64,000 nucleotides of DNA from Bradyrhizobium sp. AUGA SZCCT0176 (GCF_018130145.1 NZ_JAFCMB010000024.1:1-64000); one strand, 5' to 3'. Shown: positions 53,771-62,819, counted from the stretch's first letter. A program made the numbers and translations. Notes: generated by a model not told the origin, from the sequence alone.

Positions 53771-54090
53771 TCAATTCCCAATCGTTGACCAGGGCGCGCC
53801 AGTTAGTCGCGCCAGTGCCGTTTAGGTTTGAGGGGTTGCGAATTGGTGTGCCGTCGAATTATGGCAATTTGCGGCACCGCAACAAAGAAACCCTTAACCC
53901 GCACGGCCATTGCGGGCAACCTCCTTTGGCGCATGACGTTCCCCAGAAGAATGATGGTGCCAAATCGGGACATTTTCTGTGACATCGGTCACATTTGTAT
54001 TTCCCGCTGATTTGTATCATTTTCAATGGCTTGCAGGCCGGCGGTAGATTCGACGGCCCTCGGTTCACGGTTCCGGCGAAAAGAGACTGC
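53771..54090. other. intergenic region, pseudo-caspase / DCDTT protein
   Basis: A 320-bp divergent spacer that holds a perfect CRP-type palindrome (53978–53993), 98 bp before the ATG of the 54091 gene. No further RNA or coding signal. Confidence 0.55.
53978..53993. promoter_or_regulatory. perfect CRP-type binding site
   Basis: TGTGACATCGGTCACA matches TGTGA-N6-TCACA exactly. It lies 98 bp before the 54091 gene and 208 bp before the divergent pseudo-caspase gene. A CRP-family regulator (38869) and a nucleotide cyclase (42143) are encoded in this window. Confidence 0.65.
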
Positions 54091-55827
54091 ATGGGCTTTC
54101 AATATTTCGCCGGCGCCGCCTACCGCGCGCTGACCGCTCGCAAGGACGGGCCGTCGCTGTATGACGTCTGCGACCCCCTGCTGCTGAACTATGCCGGTGG
54201 CGACCCCCATCTCGGAAAATTCTATCGGACCGCGCTTGGCAACCCGGCGCTGCGCCCGCTGCTGCGCCGTACCGGGTTGCCGCAACTGCGCGACGAAGGC
54301 CGCCTGCAGTCGCTGCGCCAGGCGCTGACCCGCGCCCGCGACAACGACGCGCCGGACTGGGAAGCGGTCGGTCAACCCATCGCCGAGCTGATGGCGACGA
54401 TTGATGTCCGCCACCCAAAGCCGGCGCCGGCCGTGGCGCCGGCGAAAGCGCCTGACCTCGCCGAGATCGAGCGCGTGATCCGGACCTGCGGCTCGCATCT
54501 GCTGCGCTCGTTTGCCGGCAACGGCTTCATCCCGACCTATGCCGCGTTCAACCTGCTCGGCGATGCCGACATGGGCGGGCGCGAAATGCTGATGGCGCTG
54601 ACCGGGCTCAATTCGCGCGGCTACAAGAACTCGACCCTGCTGTTCAGCCTGGCGCGGATCTTCATCGCGCATTCGCCGGCCCGCGCGCTGATCAACCCGC
54701 CCTGGACCGGCATCGCCGAGCCGATGTGGGAGCCGATGCAGATCCGCCATCGCTCCGCCTATTACGACGCCTTCTTCACCGAGGCGCTGCTGAGCTTCGT
54801 CGAAACCGGCCTGGCCTCTGTGGACCAGACGGCGGCGTCGCGCCGCGCCATCTCAGAGATGGTCGATTTTTGCCTCGCCACCAGCGCCGAGGAAGTGCCC
54901 TCGCATGACGGCTCCACCGTGCGCGTCATCACCGCACTGGCGCCGCTGCCGCATCCGCGCTTTTCAAAGTTCTTTTCCCAGATCAAGCAGGATCTCGGCT
55001 TCGGCATCTACGTGCCGGACTGCGACACCACGGCCTGCTCGTTCTCGGCGGCGACGCAGGCCGGCTCGACCGATCCGATCCTCGACCAGCCGCTTTTGGA
55101 TTTCTACGCCGGCTATCAGGTCCGCAGCGGCGCCAACGAGCCGCGCGTGACGGTGCCGCTGAACGACAATGTCGAGTACGAGGGCGGCGTCGTCACCTGG
55201 ATCGACAACCTCGCCGGCGACCGGCCCTACGGCAACGACCTCGACCCCACGCTCAATCTCGACATCCTCGAGGTCAGCTTCCGCAACCTTGCGCGCTGGA
55301 AGATCATCGAGACGCCGTCACGGCTGGAGACGGTTCACCGCATCATCGGCTTCCAGAAGCGGCTGGTGGAAAGCGGCGCGTTCACCAATCCGCGCTCGCA
55401 TATCTATTATCTGCCGGAGCTGTATTGCGCCTATTTCGGCCGCTGCTATGCGGCCTTCATCGCGCTGCCGCCGGCGGCGCGGCTGGCGATCGATCCCGAA
55501 AACACCTTCGACTTCATCCGCGGCCGCGTGCTGGCCTATGTCGAGGGCGAGTTGATCACCCACGAGATGAACGCCTTCGACGCGGCGCTGGCCCTGATGG
55601 CGCTGGCGCATCTCGGCGCTGACGCTTCGAGCTTTGCACCTGCTCTGCATTGCATCGTCGCCGGTGTCGGCGAAGGCGGCCGGCACGGTCCCTACAAGGC
55701 CTATGAGTGGAACAAGATGAAGACCCCGACGCGCATCCTGGTCGGCGGCCCCGAGGTGACCTCGGCTTTCGTGCTGATGGGGCTGGCGCTGGCACGGGGT
55801 GTTATGATGCGGGGTGGAAGGGGCTAA
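54091..55827 (+). CDS. conserved hypothetical protein with DCDTT motif
   Basis: Encodes 578 residues from ATG 54091 (GAGA 6 nt upstream). It is mostly helical. Near the middle, LGFGIYVPDCDTTACSFSAA contains DCDTT, like the DxD(D/T)T acid motif of class II terpene cyclases and alpha/alpha-toroid proteins. Other blocks are GYQVRSGANEPRVTVPLNDN and SHIYYLPELYCAYFGRCYAAF. The N-terminus GFQYFAGAAYRALTARKDG has no signal peptide. A cyclase- or prenyltransferase-like fold is possible, but I cannot identify the family. A perfect CRP site precedes it. Confidence 0.65.
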   Translation: MGFQYFAGAAYRALTARKDGPSLYDVCDPLLLNYAGGDPHLGKFYRTALGNPALRPLLRRTGLPQLRDEGRLQSLRQALTRARDNDAPDWEAVGQPIAELMATIDVRHPKPAPAVAPAKAPDLAEIERVIRTCGSHLLRSFAGNGFIPTYAAFNLLGDADMGGREMLMALTGLNSRGYKNSTLLFSLARIFIAHSPARALINPPWTGIAEPMWEPMQIRHRSAYYDAFFTEALLSFVETGLASVDQTAASRRAISEMVDFCLATSAEEVPSHDGSTVRVITALAPLPHPRFSKFFSQIKQDLGFGIYVPDCDTTACSFSAATQAGSTDPILDQPLLDFYAGYQVRSGANEPRVTVPLNDNVEYEGGVVTWIDNLAGDRPYGNDLDPTLNLDILEVSFRNLARWKIIETPSRLETVHRIIGFQKRLVESGAFTNPRSHIYYLPELYCAYFGRCYAAFIALPPAARLAIDPENTFDFIRGRVLAYVEGELITHEMNAFDAALALMALAHLGADASSFAPALHCIVAGVGEGGRHGPYKAYEWNKMKTPTRILVGGPEVTSAFVLMGLALARGVMMRGGRG

Positions 55828-55830
55828 GAT

Positions 55831-55992
55831 TACCCTCCCCTGGAGGGGGAGGGTCGACGCGAATGAAATTCGCGGCGGGGTGGGGTGAAAGTCTTTCGTC
55901 TCGAACAGTACCCGTGTTGAGAGATCACCCCACCCTGTCTCACATTTCGCTTCGCTCAACGTGAGCCGACCCTCCCCCTCCAGGGGAGGGTA
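55831..55992. repeat. inverted repeat (ACCCTCCCCTGGAGG class)
   Basis: ACCCTCCCCTGGAGGGGGAG and its inverse CCCTCCAGGGGAGGGT lie about 140 bp apart, and inner arms GGCGGGGTGGGG/CCCCACCCTG also pair, downstream of the DCDTT protein. Confidence 0.75.
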
Positions 55993-56115
55993 AGAAGAAG
56001 CGCCTCCTTCTGACGGGAAGTTGAAAGCCATGCGGTCCCAGAGCACTGGCAAGCCGGCCTCAATGTCCGCACAATCCGCGCAATGATTGTGCACATTTCC
56101 GCGCCGGGATTGCCC

Positions 56116-56874
56116 ATGAAGTCTAAGATTTGGAAGTCCAGGATCTGGAATTCGAAGATTTGGCTTTGTGCCGTCTTGACGTTGTTGCTGCCGGCGATGG
56201 CGCACGCCGCCGACATCACCGGCGTCCCGAAAATCCGCCAAGGCGACCAGCTCCAGATCGGCAATACCCGCATTCGGCTCGGCGGCATCGACGCGCCGGC
56301 GGTGGACCAGCTCTGCCTCAACAACAAGGGCGAACGCTGGACCTGCGGCGTCGCGGCGCGTGACGAACTGATCAAGCATTTCGGCAACAAGAGCTGGACC
56401 TGCCGTACCCGCAGCGTCGATCGCCGCGGCCGCATTGTGGCGCGATGCGAGGTCGGCGGCGAGGACGTCCAGAAATGGATGGTCGCCAACGGCTGGGCGC
56501 TGGCGTTCACTCGTATTTCCCACGACTATGAGGCGGATGAAAAGGCCGCGCGCGAGGCCAAGGCCGGCATGTGGCAGGGCGCCTTCATCGCGCCGTGGGA
56601 CTGGCGCGCCCGCAACAAGAAGACCGCCATTCTCGGCGCCGCCAAACCGCCCGAGAACGCCAGCACCATCCTGCAGGCATCCGCCTCCGGCTCGGTCGCG
56701 CCATCGCCCGACTGCACCATCAAGGGCAACGTCAACCGCTCGGGCGAGTGCATTTTCCACCAGCCCACCAGCCGCTGGTACGCGAAGATCGAGATGAAGA
56801 TCAGCAAGGGCACGCGCTGGTTCTGCTCGGTCGAAGAGGCCGAAGCCGCGGGCTGCCGCGAGACCAAACGTTAG
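56116..56874 (+). CDS. secreted staphylococcal-nuclease-like protein
   Basis: Encodes 252 residues from ATG 56116. The signal peptide ends AMAHAAD near 31. SNase fold: QGDQLQIGNTRIRLGGIDAPAVDQ, then the helix/strand CGVAARDELIKHFGN and SWTCRTRSVDRRGRIVARCEVGGEDVQKWMV. Arg54 and Asp59 of the active site are kept, but Glu of xDxPE is Ala62. The C-terminal 75 residues form an added Cys-containing module (DCTIKGNVNRSGECIFHQP). It ends 2 bp before the LssY_C gene. Catalysis may be impaired. Confidence 0.8.
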   Translation: MKSKIWKSRIWNSKIWLCAVLTLLLPAMAHAADITGVPKIRQGDQLQIGNTRIRLGGIDAPAVDQLCLNNKGERWTCGVAARDELIKHFGNKSWTCRTRSVDRRGRIVARCEVGGEDVQKWMVANGWALAFTRISHDYEADEKAAREAKAGMWQGAFIAPWDWRARNKKTAILGAAKPPENASTILQASASGSVAPSPDCTIKGNVNRSGECIFHQPTSRWYAKIEMKISKGTRWFCSVEEAEAAGCRETKR

Positions 56875-56876
56875 CG

Positions 56877-57713
56877 GTGCCCGGCACCCAACCCAGTAGC
56901 CCGCCACCCCGACAGCATCGCGGCGGGCTGCGCCGTGCGATCACGCTGACCCTGTTCATCCTTTGCGGCTATGGCCTGCTCGCCTATCTGATCCTGCCCG
57001 GGCTGTGGACGCATTACGAGCACCAGAAAGGGCTTGCCGATTTGCCGATGGTGACGCGCACGGGACAAGGCATTCCCGGCGATCCCATGAATGTCGGCCT
57101 GATCGGCGACATCAGCGACGTGGTCTGCGCGATGCATCAGGCCGGCTGGTATCCGGCCGATCCGATCACGCTGAAATCATCGATCGAGATCGTAGGCTCC
57201 GTGCTGCTCGACCGCCCCTACAAAGATGCGCCGGTCAGCAATCTCTATTATCAGGAACGCCGCGAGGATCTGGCTTACGAAAAGCCGATCGGCGCCAGCG
57301 CCGATCGCCGCAACCACGTGCGCTACTGGAAGGTGCTGGACCATGGCGAGGAAAAACGCCCGGTGTGGCTCGGCGCGGCGACGCAAGATCGCGGCGTCGG
57401 CGTCAGCAGATATACCGGCGCGGTGACGCATCACATCAGCGCCGATCTCGACGCCGAGCGCGCGCGGCTCAGCGCCGACCTCGCAAATGCCGGAATGGTG
57501 ACCGCGAAATATCAGGTGACCGGGATCGGGCCGACGATTGCGGGCTACAATGGTGGCGGCGACCTCTATTATACCGACGGCGAGATCTGGGTGCTGCGGC
57601 TGGTCGAGGCATGCCGGAAGCGCGACGGCCCCGCGGTGACGATCCCGAGCCCACCGGCGACCGAGCTGAAGGATCAGATCTGGCATGCGATCGCGGGGGC
57701 AATGGGAAAATAA
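56877..57713 (+). CDS. LssY C-terminal domain protein
   Basis: Encodes 278 residues from GTG 56877. A membrane helix (about 22–45, AITLTLFILCGYGLLAYLILPG) precedes GDPMNVGLIGDISDVVCAMHQAGWYPADPITLKSSIEIVGSVLL and DRPYKDAPVSNLYY, the LssY_C pattern (LPxNVGLxG). RRNHVRYWK and GAATQDRGVG complete the domain. LssY_C is often fused to PAP2 phosphatases in Legionella type I secretion loci; here it stands alone. It lies 2 bp after the SNase-like gene, so they are co-transcribed. Function unknown. Confidence 0.82.
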   Translation: MPGTQPSSPPPRQHRGGLRRAITLTLFILCGYGLLAYLILPGLWTHYEHQKGLADLPMVTRTGQGIPGDPMNVGLIGDISDVVCAMHQAGWYPADPITLKSSIEIVGSVLLDRPYKDAPVSNLYYQERREDLAYEKPIGASADRRNHVRYWKVLDHGEEKRPVWLGAATQDRGVGVSRYTGAVTHHISADLDAERARLSADLANAGMVTAKYQVTGIGPTIAGYNGGGDLYYTDGEIWVLRLVEACRKRDGPAVTIPSPPATELKDQIWHAIAGAMGK

Positions 57714-57794
57714 GCTGCCATTTGCCGCCATTGCCCGCGACAAACTCGGAGCAATTGCGCAAGGGAGCAACGCCAGGAAGCGATCAAGTCTTTT

Positions 57795-57830
57795 TGCGGC
57801 TCTGGATTGCTTCGCTGCGCTCGCAATGAC
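57795..57830. repeat. REP-type palindrome (GGATTGCTTCG class)
   Basis: GGATTGCTTCGCTGCGCTCGCAATGACGG lies in a 202-bp spacer before the aminotransferase gene; the same class recurs at 61475–61593. Stem arms GGATTGCTTCG and CGCAATGACG. Confidence 0.6.
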
Positions 57831-57915
57831 GGTTTCAATCGATTATTGTCATGCTCCAGTCCTACCAAACCTCGGGCGCCTTGATTCCGCGTTCCGCCGA
57901 TAAGGAATAAGAAAA

Positions 57916-59106
57916 ATGACCGTTCGCGCGGGCCGGGAATTTCTGGCCATCCCCGGACCCACCACCATGCCCGACGAAGTGCTTCAGGCGATGCATCGTC
58001 CGGCGCTCGATATCTATTCCAAAGAGATGCTGGACCTGACGCACAGCCTGCTCGGCGATCTCTCCAAGCTGTTCGCGACCAAGGGCCACTCCTACATCTA
58101 CATCGCCAATGGCCATGGCGCGTGGGAAGCGACGCTCTCCAACGTACTGTCGCGGGGCGACAAGGTGCTGGTGCTGGAAAGCGGCCGCTTCGCGATCGGC
58201 TGGGGCAATGCCGCGGCCGCGATGGGCGCTGAGGTCGAGGTGCTGAAAGGCGACTGGCGGCGCGCGATCCGCCCGGCCGAAGTCGAGGCGCGCCTCAAGT
58301 TGGACAAGGAGCACAAGATCAAGGCCATCGTCGCCGTGCAGATCGATACCGCTTCGGGCGCCCATAACGACGTCGAAGCGATCGGCAAGGCGATCAAGGC
58401 GTCGGGTCATCCCGCGCTGTTCATGGTCGACACGGTTGCCTCGCTCGGCTGCGTACCATTCGAGATGGACGCCTGGGGCATCGATGTCGCGATGTCCGGT
58501 TCGCAGAAGGGCCTGATGACTCCTCCGGGCCTCGGCTTCGTCGCCGCCAACGATCGCGCTCGCGAGGTGCACAAGAAGGCAAACCTGCGCACGCCCTATT
58601 GGGACTGGACCGAGCGCGAAGGCAGCGAGCATTACCGCAAATATGCCGGCACCGCGCCGGTGCATCTCTTGTTCGCGCTGCGCAAGGCGATCGATATGCT
58701 CCACGCCGAAGGCCTGGAAAATGCCTTCCTGCGCCACCGGCTGCTCGCCGAAGCGGTTCGCCGCGCGGTCGCGGTCTGGGCCGAGGGCCAGGTCATCGGC
58801 TTCAACATCGCGGAAGCAAACGAGCGCTCCAACACCGTGACGACGGTGACGGTGAACGGCCATGATCCCGCCGCGCTGCAGCGCTATTGCAAGGAAAAAT
58901 GCGGCGTGGTGCTTGGGACCGGCATCGGCGACCTCTCCGGCCAGGCATTCCGGATCGCGCATATGGGCCACGTCAACGCGCCGATGATCCTGGGCACGCT
59001 CGGCGTCATCGAAGTCGGACTCAACGCCCTCAACATCCCGCACGGCAAGGGCGGAACCGAAGCCGCGATCGAATGGCTCGGCGAAAGCGTGAGCGCGACA
59101 GCCTAA
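57916..59106 (+). CDS. serine–glyoxylate/alanine–glyoxylate class V aminotransferase
   Basis: Encodes 396 residues. Fold-type I PLP enzyme: IPGPTTMPDEVLQAM (substrate entry), YIYIANGHGAWEATLSNVL, PALFMVDTVASLGCVPFEMD (PLP-binding Asp), and MSGSQKGLMTPPGLGF with Schiff-base Lys near 198. It resembles serine–glyoxylate aminotransferase of the serine cycle, transferring the amino group from serine to glyoxylate, but alanine or phosphonate substrates are possible. It precedes a ferric/polyamine-type ABC operon, which may import a related substrate. Confidence 0.85.
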   Translation: MTVRAGREFLAIPGPTTMPDEVLQAMHRPALDIYSKEMLDLTHSLLGDLSKLFATKGHSYIYIANGHGAWEATLSNVLSRGDKVLVLESGRFAIGWGNAAAAMGAEVEVLKGDWRRAIRPAEVEARLKLDKEHKIKAIVAVQIDTASGAHNDVEAIGKAIKASGHPALFMVDTVASLGCVPFEMDAWGIDVAMSGSQKGLMTPPGLGFVAANDRAREVHKKANLRTPYWDWTEREGSEHYRKYAGTAPVHLLFALRKAIDMLHAEGLENAFLRHRLLAEAVRRAVAVWAEGQVIGFNIAEANERSNTVTTVTVNGHDPAALQRYCKEKCGVVLGTGIGDLSGQAFRIAHMGHVNAPMILGTLGVIEVGLNALNIPHGKGGTEAAIEWLGESVSATA

Positions 59107-59132
59107 TCACGGTTTCTGCGCGCTCGACGCCG

Positions 59133-59155
59133 TCTCTCTCACAATGTGAGAGAGA
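59133..59155. promoter_or_regulatory. perfect 23-bp palindrome before the ABC operon
   Basis: TCTCTCTCACA–A–TGTGAGAGAGA is a perfect inverted repeat 27 bp after the aminotransferase stop and 138 bp before the ABC ATPase start. Without a T-run it looks more like an operator than a terminator. Confidence 0.45.
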
Positions 59156-59292
59156 TTCGAGGCGATGCGCTTCATTCAATCCAACTAACTTCCGACGCGG
59201 AGGCTTTCCCGCGCGTCATATTTAGTGCTTATACTGTATGCCAGAGAAAGCCGGGCGCAGACTCCGGTGCAAGAAACGTTGGAGGATTCCGA

Positions 59293-60354
59293 TTGGCGTC
59301 CGTCGAATTGCGCGGCCTGACCAAGCGATTTGGATCGCTCGCGGTGGTCGATAACGTCTCGCTGCGGATCGATCATGGTCAGCTGGTTTGCCTGCTCGGA
59401 CCATCGGGTTGCGGCAAGACCACCACGCTGCGGCTCATCGCGGGCTTTCTAGAACCCTCCGACGGCGAGATCCATGTCGGCGACCGGCTGGTGTCGTCGA
59501 CGGCGCGGACGCTGCCGCCCGAACAGCGCAAGATGTCGATGATCTTCCAGAGCTACGCGCTGTGGCCGCATATGACGGTGACCGAGAATATCGTCTATGG
59601 ACTGCGCCTGCGCAAACTGGATCGCGATATCATCGCAAAGAAACTCGCCGCGATCCTGGCGACGACGAAACTCGAAGCGCTGGCGCAGCGTTACCCCGGC
59701 GAACTCTCCGGCGGCCAGCAGCAGCGCGTGGCGCTGGCGCGCGCGCTGATCGTGGAGCCGGAAACGCTGCTGCTCGACGAGCCTTTGTCGAATCTCGACG
59801 CCAATCTGCGCGAAGAGATGCGGTTCGAGATCCGCCGGCTGCATGACGAATATCGCTACACCACGATCTACGTCACCCATGACCAATCGGAGGCGATGAC
59901 CACGGCCGACATGATCGCGGTCATGAACGGCGGCAGGATCGACCAGCTCGGCACGCCCGAGGACATATATGCGCGTCCCGAATCCGAATTCGTCGCGCGC
60001 TTCATCGGCGCCAGCAACGTGATCAAAGGCACGGCGCGCGATGGCAATCATGTCGCGTTCGCGGGCGCGACCTTGCAGGTGGTCGGCGCGCCGCTCACGT
60101 CAGGCCAGAGCGCGCCGGTCGCAATCCGTCAGCACGATATCCAGCTTTCGACGCAGACGCCGGCGGCGCCGCTAAATGCGATCAAGGCCACGGTCACGCG
60201 GCAGGTCTATCTCGGCGTGGCACGCGACTACATGGTGGAGGTGGCCGACGGCACCTCGCTGCGCGTCACCACGCCGACCGCGAACAATGTCGCCAAGGGA
60301 ACCGAAGTCTGGCTCACCCTGCCGCCCGACCGCTGCCGGGCGCTCAGCCGATAA
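59293..60354 (+). CDS. ABC transporter ATP-binding protein (ferric/polyamine type)
   Basis: Encodes 353 residues from TTG 59293, which has GGAGG 7 nt upstream. Walker A GPSGCGKTTT (about 36–45), Q-loop FQSYALWPHMTV, signature LSGGQQQR (about 138), Walker B LLLDEPLSNLDA (about 158), and switch His (YVTHDQ). The C-terminal TOBE-like region from about 240 places it with FbpC/PotA-type ATPases. It is the first gene of an operon with two binding proteins and the permease. Confidence 0.93.
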   Translation: MASVELRGLTKRFGSLAVVDNVSLRIDHGQLVCLLGPSGCGKTTTLRLIAGFLEPSDGEIHVGDRLVSSTARTLPPEQRKMSMIFQSYALWPHMTVTENIVYGLRLRKLDRDIIAKKLAAILATTKLEALAQRYPGELSGGQQQRVALARALIVEPETLLLDEPLSNLDANLREEMRFEIRRLHDEYRYTTIYVTHDQSEAMTTADMIAVMNGGRIDQLGTPEDIYARPESEFVARFIGASNVIKGTARDGNHVAFAGATLQVVGAPLTSGQSAPVAIRQHDIQLSTQTPAAPLNAIKATVTRQVYLGVARDYMVEVADGTSLRVTTPTANNVAKGTEVWLTLPPDRCRALSR

Positions 60355-60394
60355 AGAGCCATCAGCCGACAAAGAACAAGAAGCGGAGGATGCA

Positions 60395-61471
60395 ATGAAG
60401 CGAAAACTCTCAAGGCGCGAGGTGCTGCAGGGCTCGCTGAATGCCTCGACGGCGCTGGCATTCGGAACCGTGTTCGCCTCGCCCGCCCGCGCGCAGGCGC
60501 CGCCGCCGGAAGCGATCACGCCGCAACTGCTCGAGGCGGCAAAAAAAGAAGGCAAGGTGGTCTGGTACACCTCGATCGATCTGTCGGTATCCGAAAAGAT
60601 CGCGGCCGCGTTCAAGGCGAAATTCCCCGGCATCGAGGTGCGGGTCGAACGCACCGGTGCCGAGCGCGTGTTCCAGCGCATCGGCCAGGAATATGCCAGC
60701 AATGTGCACGCCGTCGATATCGCGAACTCGTCCGATGCCGCGCATCTGCTGGCATGGAAACGGCAGGGCATCCTGCTGCCTTACGTGCCGGAGGACGTCG
60801 CGAAGCATTACAAGCCCGAGCATCGCGATCCCGACGGCACGTTTGCCGGCTTCCGCGCCACGCTGAGCCCGATCGCCTACAACACCAAACTGGTGAAGGC
60901 CGAAGACGCGCCGGTGAGTTTCAAGGACCTGCTCGATCCCAAATGGAAGGGCAAGATCGTCAAGGCGCATCCCGGCTATAGCGGCACAATCCTGACCGCG
61001 ACCTTCGAGATGGTTCGCGACATCGGCTGGGAGTATTACGAGCAACTCGCCAAGCAGAACATCATGCAGGTGCAATCGGCGACCGATCCGCCGAAGAAGC
61101 TGTCGCTCGGCGAACGCAGCGTGATGGCCGACGGCACCGAGTACAACATCTTCCTGCTCAAGGAAGCCGGCCAGCCGGTCGAGGTGGTGTATCCCATCGA
61201 GGGCACGCCGTTCATCGTCGGACCCAACGGCATCTTCAAGGCGGCGCCGAATCCCAATGCGGCAAAGCTGTTCCAGAACTATTGCTTCACGCCGGACGCA
61301 CAGCGGATCATCATCGACGCCGGCGGCCTGCGGTCGCTGCACGCCCAGGTGAAGGAACATACCGGCCGCAAGCCGCTCGCGGACATCAAGCTGATGAAGG
61401 AAGACGCCGCGGGCGCCGAGGCCCAGAGCGAGGAGATCAAGGCGCGCTACCAGAAGATCTTCCGTGTTTGA
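60395..61471 (+). CDS. ABC transporter substrate-binding protein 1
   Basis: Encodes 358 residues from ATG 60395 (GCGGAGGA upstream). A Tat-like signal (SRREVLQGS … ARAQA, about 1–34) precedes an FbpA/iron-type bilobal binding protein: VVWYTSIDLSVSEKIAAAFKAKFPGIEVRVERTGAERVFQRI, then LSPIAYNTKLVKAEDAP, VQSATDPPKKLSLGERSVMADG and PIEGTPFIVGPNGIFKAAPNPNAA. Ligands may be ferric iron, phosphonate or organic acids. It shares most of its sequence with the next binding protein. Confidence 0.92.
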   Translation: MKRKLSRREVLQGSLNASTALAFGTVFASPARAQAPPPEAITPQLLEAAKKEGKVVWYTSIDLSVSEKIAAAFKAKFPGIEVRVERTGAERVFQRIGQEYASNVHAVDIANSSDAAHLLAWKRQGILLPYVPEDVAKHYKPEHRDPDGTFAGFRATLSPIAYNTKLVKAEDAPVSFKDLLDPKWKGKIVKAHPGYSGTILTATFEMVRDIGWEYYEQLAKQNIMQVQSATDPPKKLSLGERSVMADGTEYNIFLLKEAGQPVEVVYPIEGTPFIVGPNGIFKAAPNPNAAKLFQNYCFTPDAQRIIIDAGGLRSLHAQVKEHTGRKPLADIKLMKEDAAGAEAQSEEIKARYQKIFRV

Positions 61472-61474
61472 TCC

Positions 61475-61593
61475 GTCATTGCGAGCCAACGGGTCGCGCG
61501 AATGCGCGCCCGATGACACGCTCCGCGAAGCAATCCATCTCACGGCATAATGGATAGATGGATTGCTTCGTCGCTTCGCTCCTCGCAATGACG
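61475..61593. repeat. REP-type palindrome pair (ATTGCGAG class)
   Basis: CATTGCGAGCCAACGGGTCGCG … GATTGCTTCGTCGCTTCGCT form inverted arms (CATTGCGAG / CTCGCAATG) between the two binding-protein genes. Confidence 0.7.
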
Positions 61594-61617
61594 ACAAGAA
61601 ACGATCAGGGAACCACG

Positions 61618-62682
61618 ATGCGAAAACTTATCAACCGGCGCGATATCATCAAGGGCTCGGCCGCGCTCGCGCTCGGCACCGTGTTCGCGTCACCGGTGCG
61701 CGCCCAGGCGCCGGAACCGGTCGCGATCAACCCCGGCCTGATCGAAGCGGCCAAAAAGGAAGGCAAGGTGGTGCTGTATTCCTCGATGGACCTGCCGGTC
61801 GGCGAAAAGCTCGGCAAGGCGTTCGAGGCGGCCTATCCCGGCATCAGTGTGCAGATCGAGCGCTCCGGCTCGGAGCGGCTGTTCACGCGGATCGACCAGG
61901 AGTTCGCCAGCAACATCCGCGCCGCCGACATCATCAACACGTCGGACGCCTCGCACATCATCACCTGGAAGAAAAACGGCTGGCTGATGCCGTTCCTTCC
62001 GGAAGACGTTGCCAAGCATTTTCCGGAAACCTATCGCGATCCCGACGGAATGTCCGCGACCTCGCGTATCTACTTGTCGTCGATCGCCTACAACACCAAC
62101 CTCGTAAAGCCCGAGGACGCGCCGAAGAGCTATGCGGACCTGCTCGATCCGAAATGGGCGGGCAAGATGGTCAAGGCTCATCCGTCCTATAGCGGCACCA
62201 TTATGACCGCGACCTTCCAGCTGGTGCGTGAGCTGGGCTGGAGCTATCTCGAAAAACTATCGAAGCAGCGCGTGATGCAGGTGCAATCCTCGACCGATCC
62301 ACCGAAGAAGCTCGCGCTCGGCGAACGTGCGGTGATGGCCGACGGCAATGAGTACGGCGTCGTGCTTCTGAAGGAGGCCGGCCAGCCGGTCGAGCCGCTA
62401 TATCCAACCGAGGGCACGCCGACGATCTCGGGGCCAACCGCAATCTTCAAGACCGCACCCCATCCGAACGCGGCAAAACTGTTCCAGGCATGGCTACACA
62501 CGCGCGAGACCCAGCAATTCTTCGTCGACTACACCGCGCAATATTCGGTTCATCCGCAGGTGCAATCGAAACCGGGGCGCCGCAAGCTTTCCGACATCAA
62601 GCTGATGAAGGAAGACGCTGTTGGCGTCGAGGCGATGACGGAAGAGATCAAGACGCGGTATGCGAAGTTGTTTCGGGTGTGA
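61618..62682 (+). CDS. ABC transporter substrate-binding protein 2
   Basis: Encodes 354 residues from ATG 61618. A Tat-like signal (INRRDIIKGSAALALG, about 1–30) precedes a mature protein that parallels the preceding one closely (VVLYSSMDLPVGEKLGKAFEAAYPGISVQIERSGSERLFTRI; LSSIAYNTNLVKPEDAP; STDPPKKLALGERAVMADG). Two binding proteins for one ATPase/permease suggest different ligands or conditions; some ligand-lobe residues differ (WKKNGWLMPF vs WKRQGILLPY). Confidence 0.92.
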   Translation: MRKLINRRDIIKGSAALALGTVFASPVRAQAPEPVAINPGLIEAAKKEGKVVLYSSMDLPVGEKLGKAFEAAYPGISVQIERSGSERLFTRIDQEFASNIRAADIINTSDASHIITWKKNGWLMPFLPEDVAKHFPETYRDPDGMSATSRIYLSSIAYNTNLVKPEDAPKSYADLLDPKWAGKMVKAHPSYSGTIMTATFQLVRELGWSYLEKLSKQRVMQVQSSTDPPKKLALGERAVMADGNEYGVVLLKEAGQPVEPLYPTEGTPTISGPTAIFKTAPHPNAAKLFQAWLHTRETQQFFVDYTAQYSVHPQVQSKPGRRKLSDIKLMKEDAVGVEAMTEEIKTRYAKLFRV

Positions 62683-62705
62683 CGGCCCAGTTCGGACCAA
62701 TTTGC

Positions 62706-62808
62706 TGTTGTCATTCCGGGGCGATGCGAAGCATCGAACTACGGTGCGCAACTGCGCACCTGAGAATCTCGAGATTCCGGGTTCGCTTCGCGCCCCGGAA
62801 TGACAGGA
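62706..62808. repeat. REP-type palindrome pair (GTCATTCCGGGGC class)
   Basis: TTGTCATTCCGGGGCGATGC and its inverse GCGCCCCGGAATGACAGG (stem CATTCCGGGGC) lie about 80 bp apart between the second binding protein and the permease gene. Confidence 0.8.
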
Positions 62809-62819
62809 TAGAGAGATAA

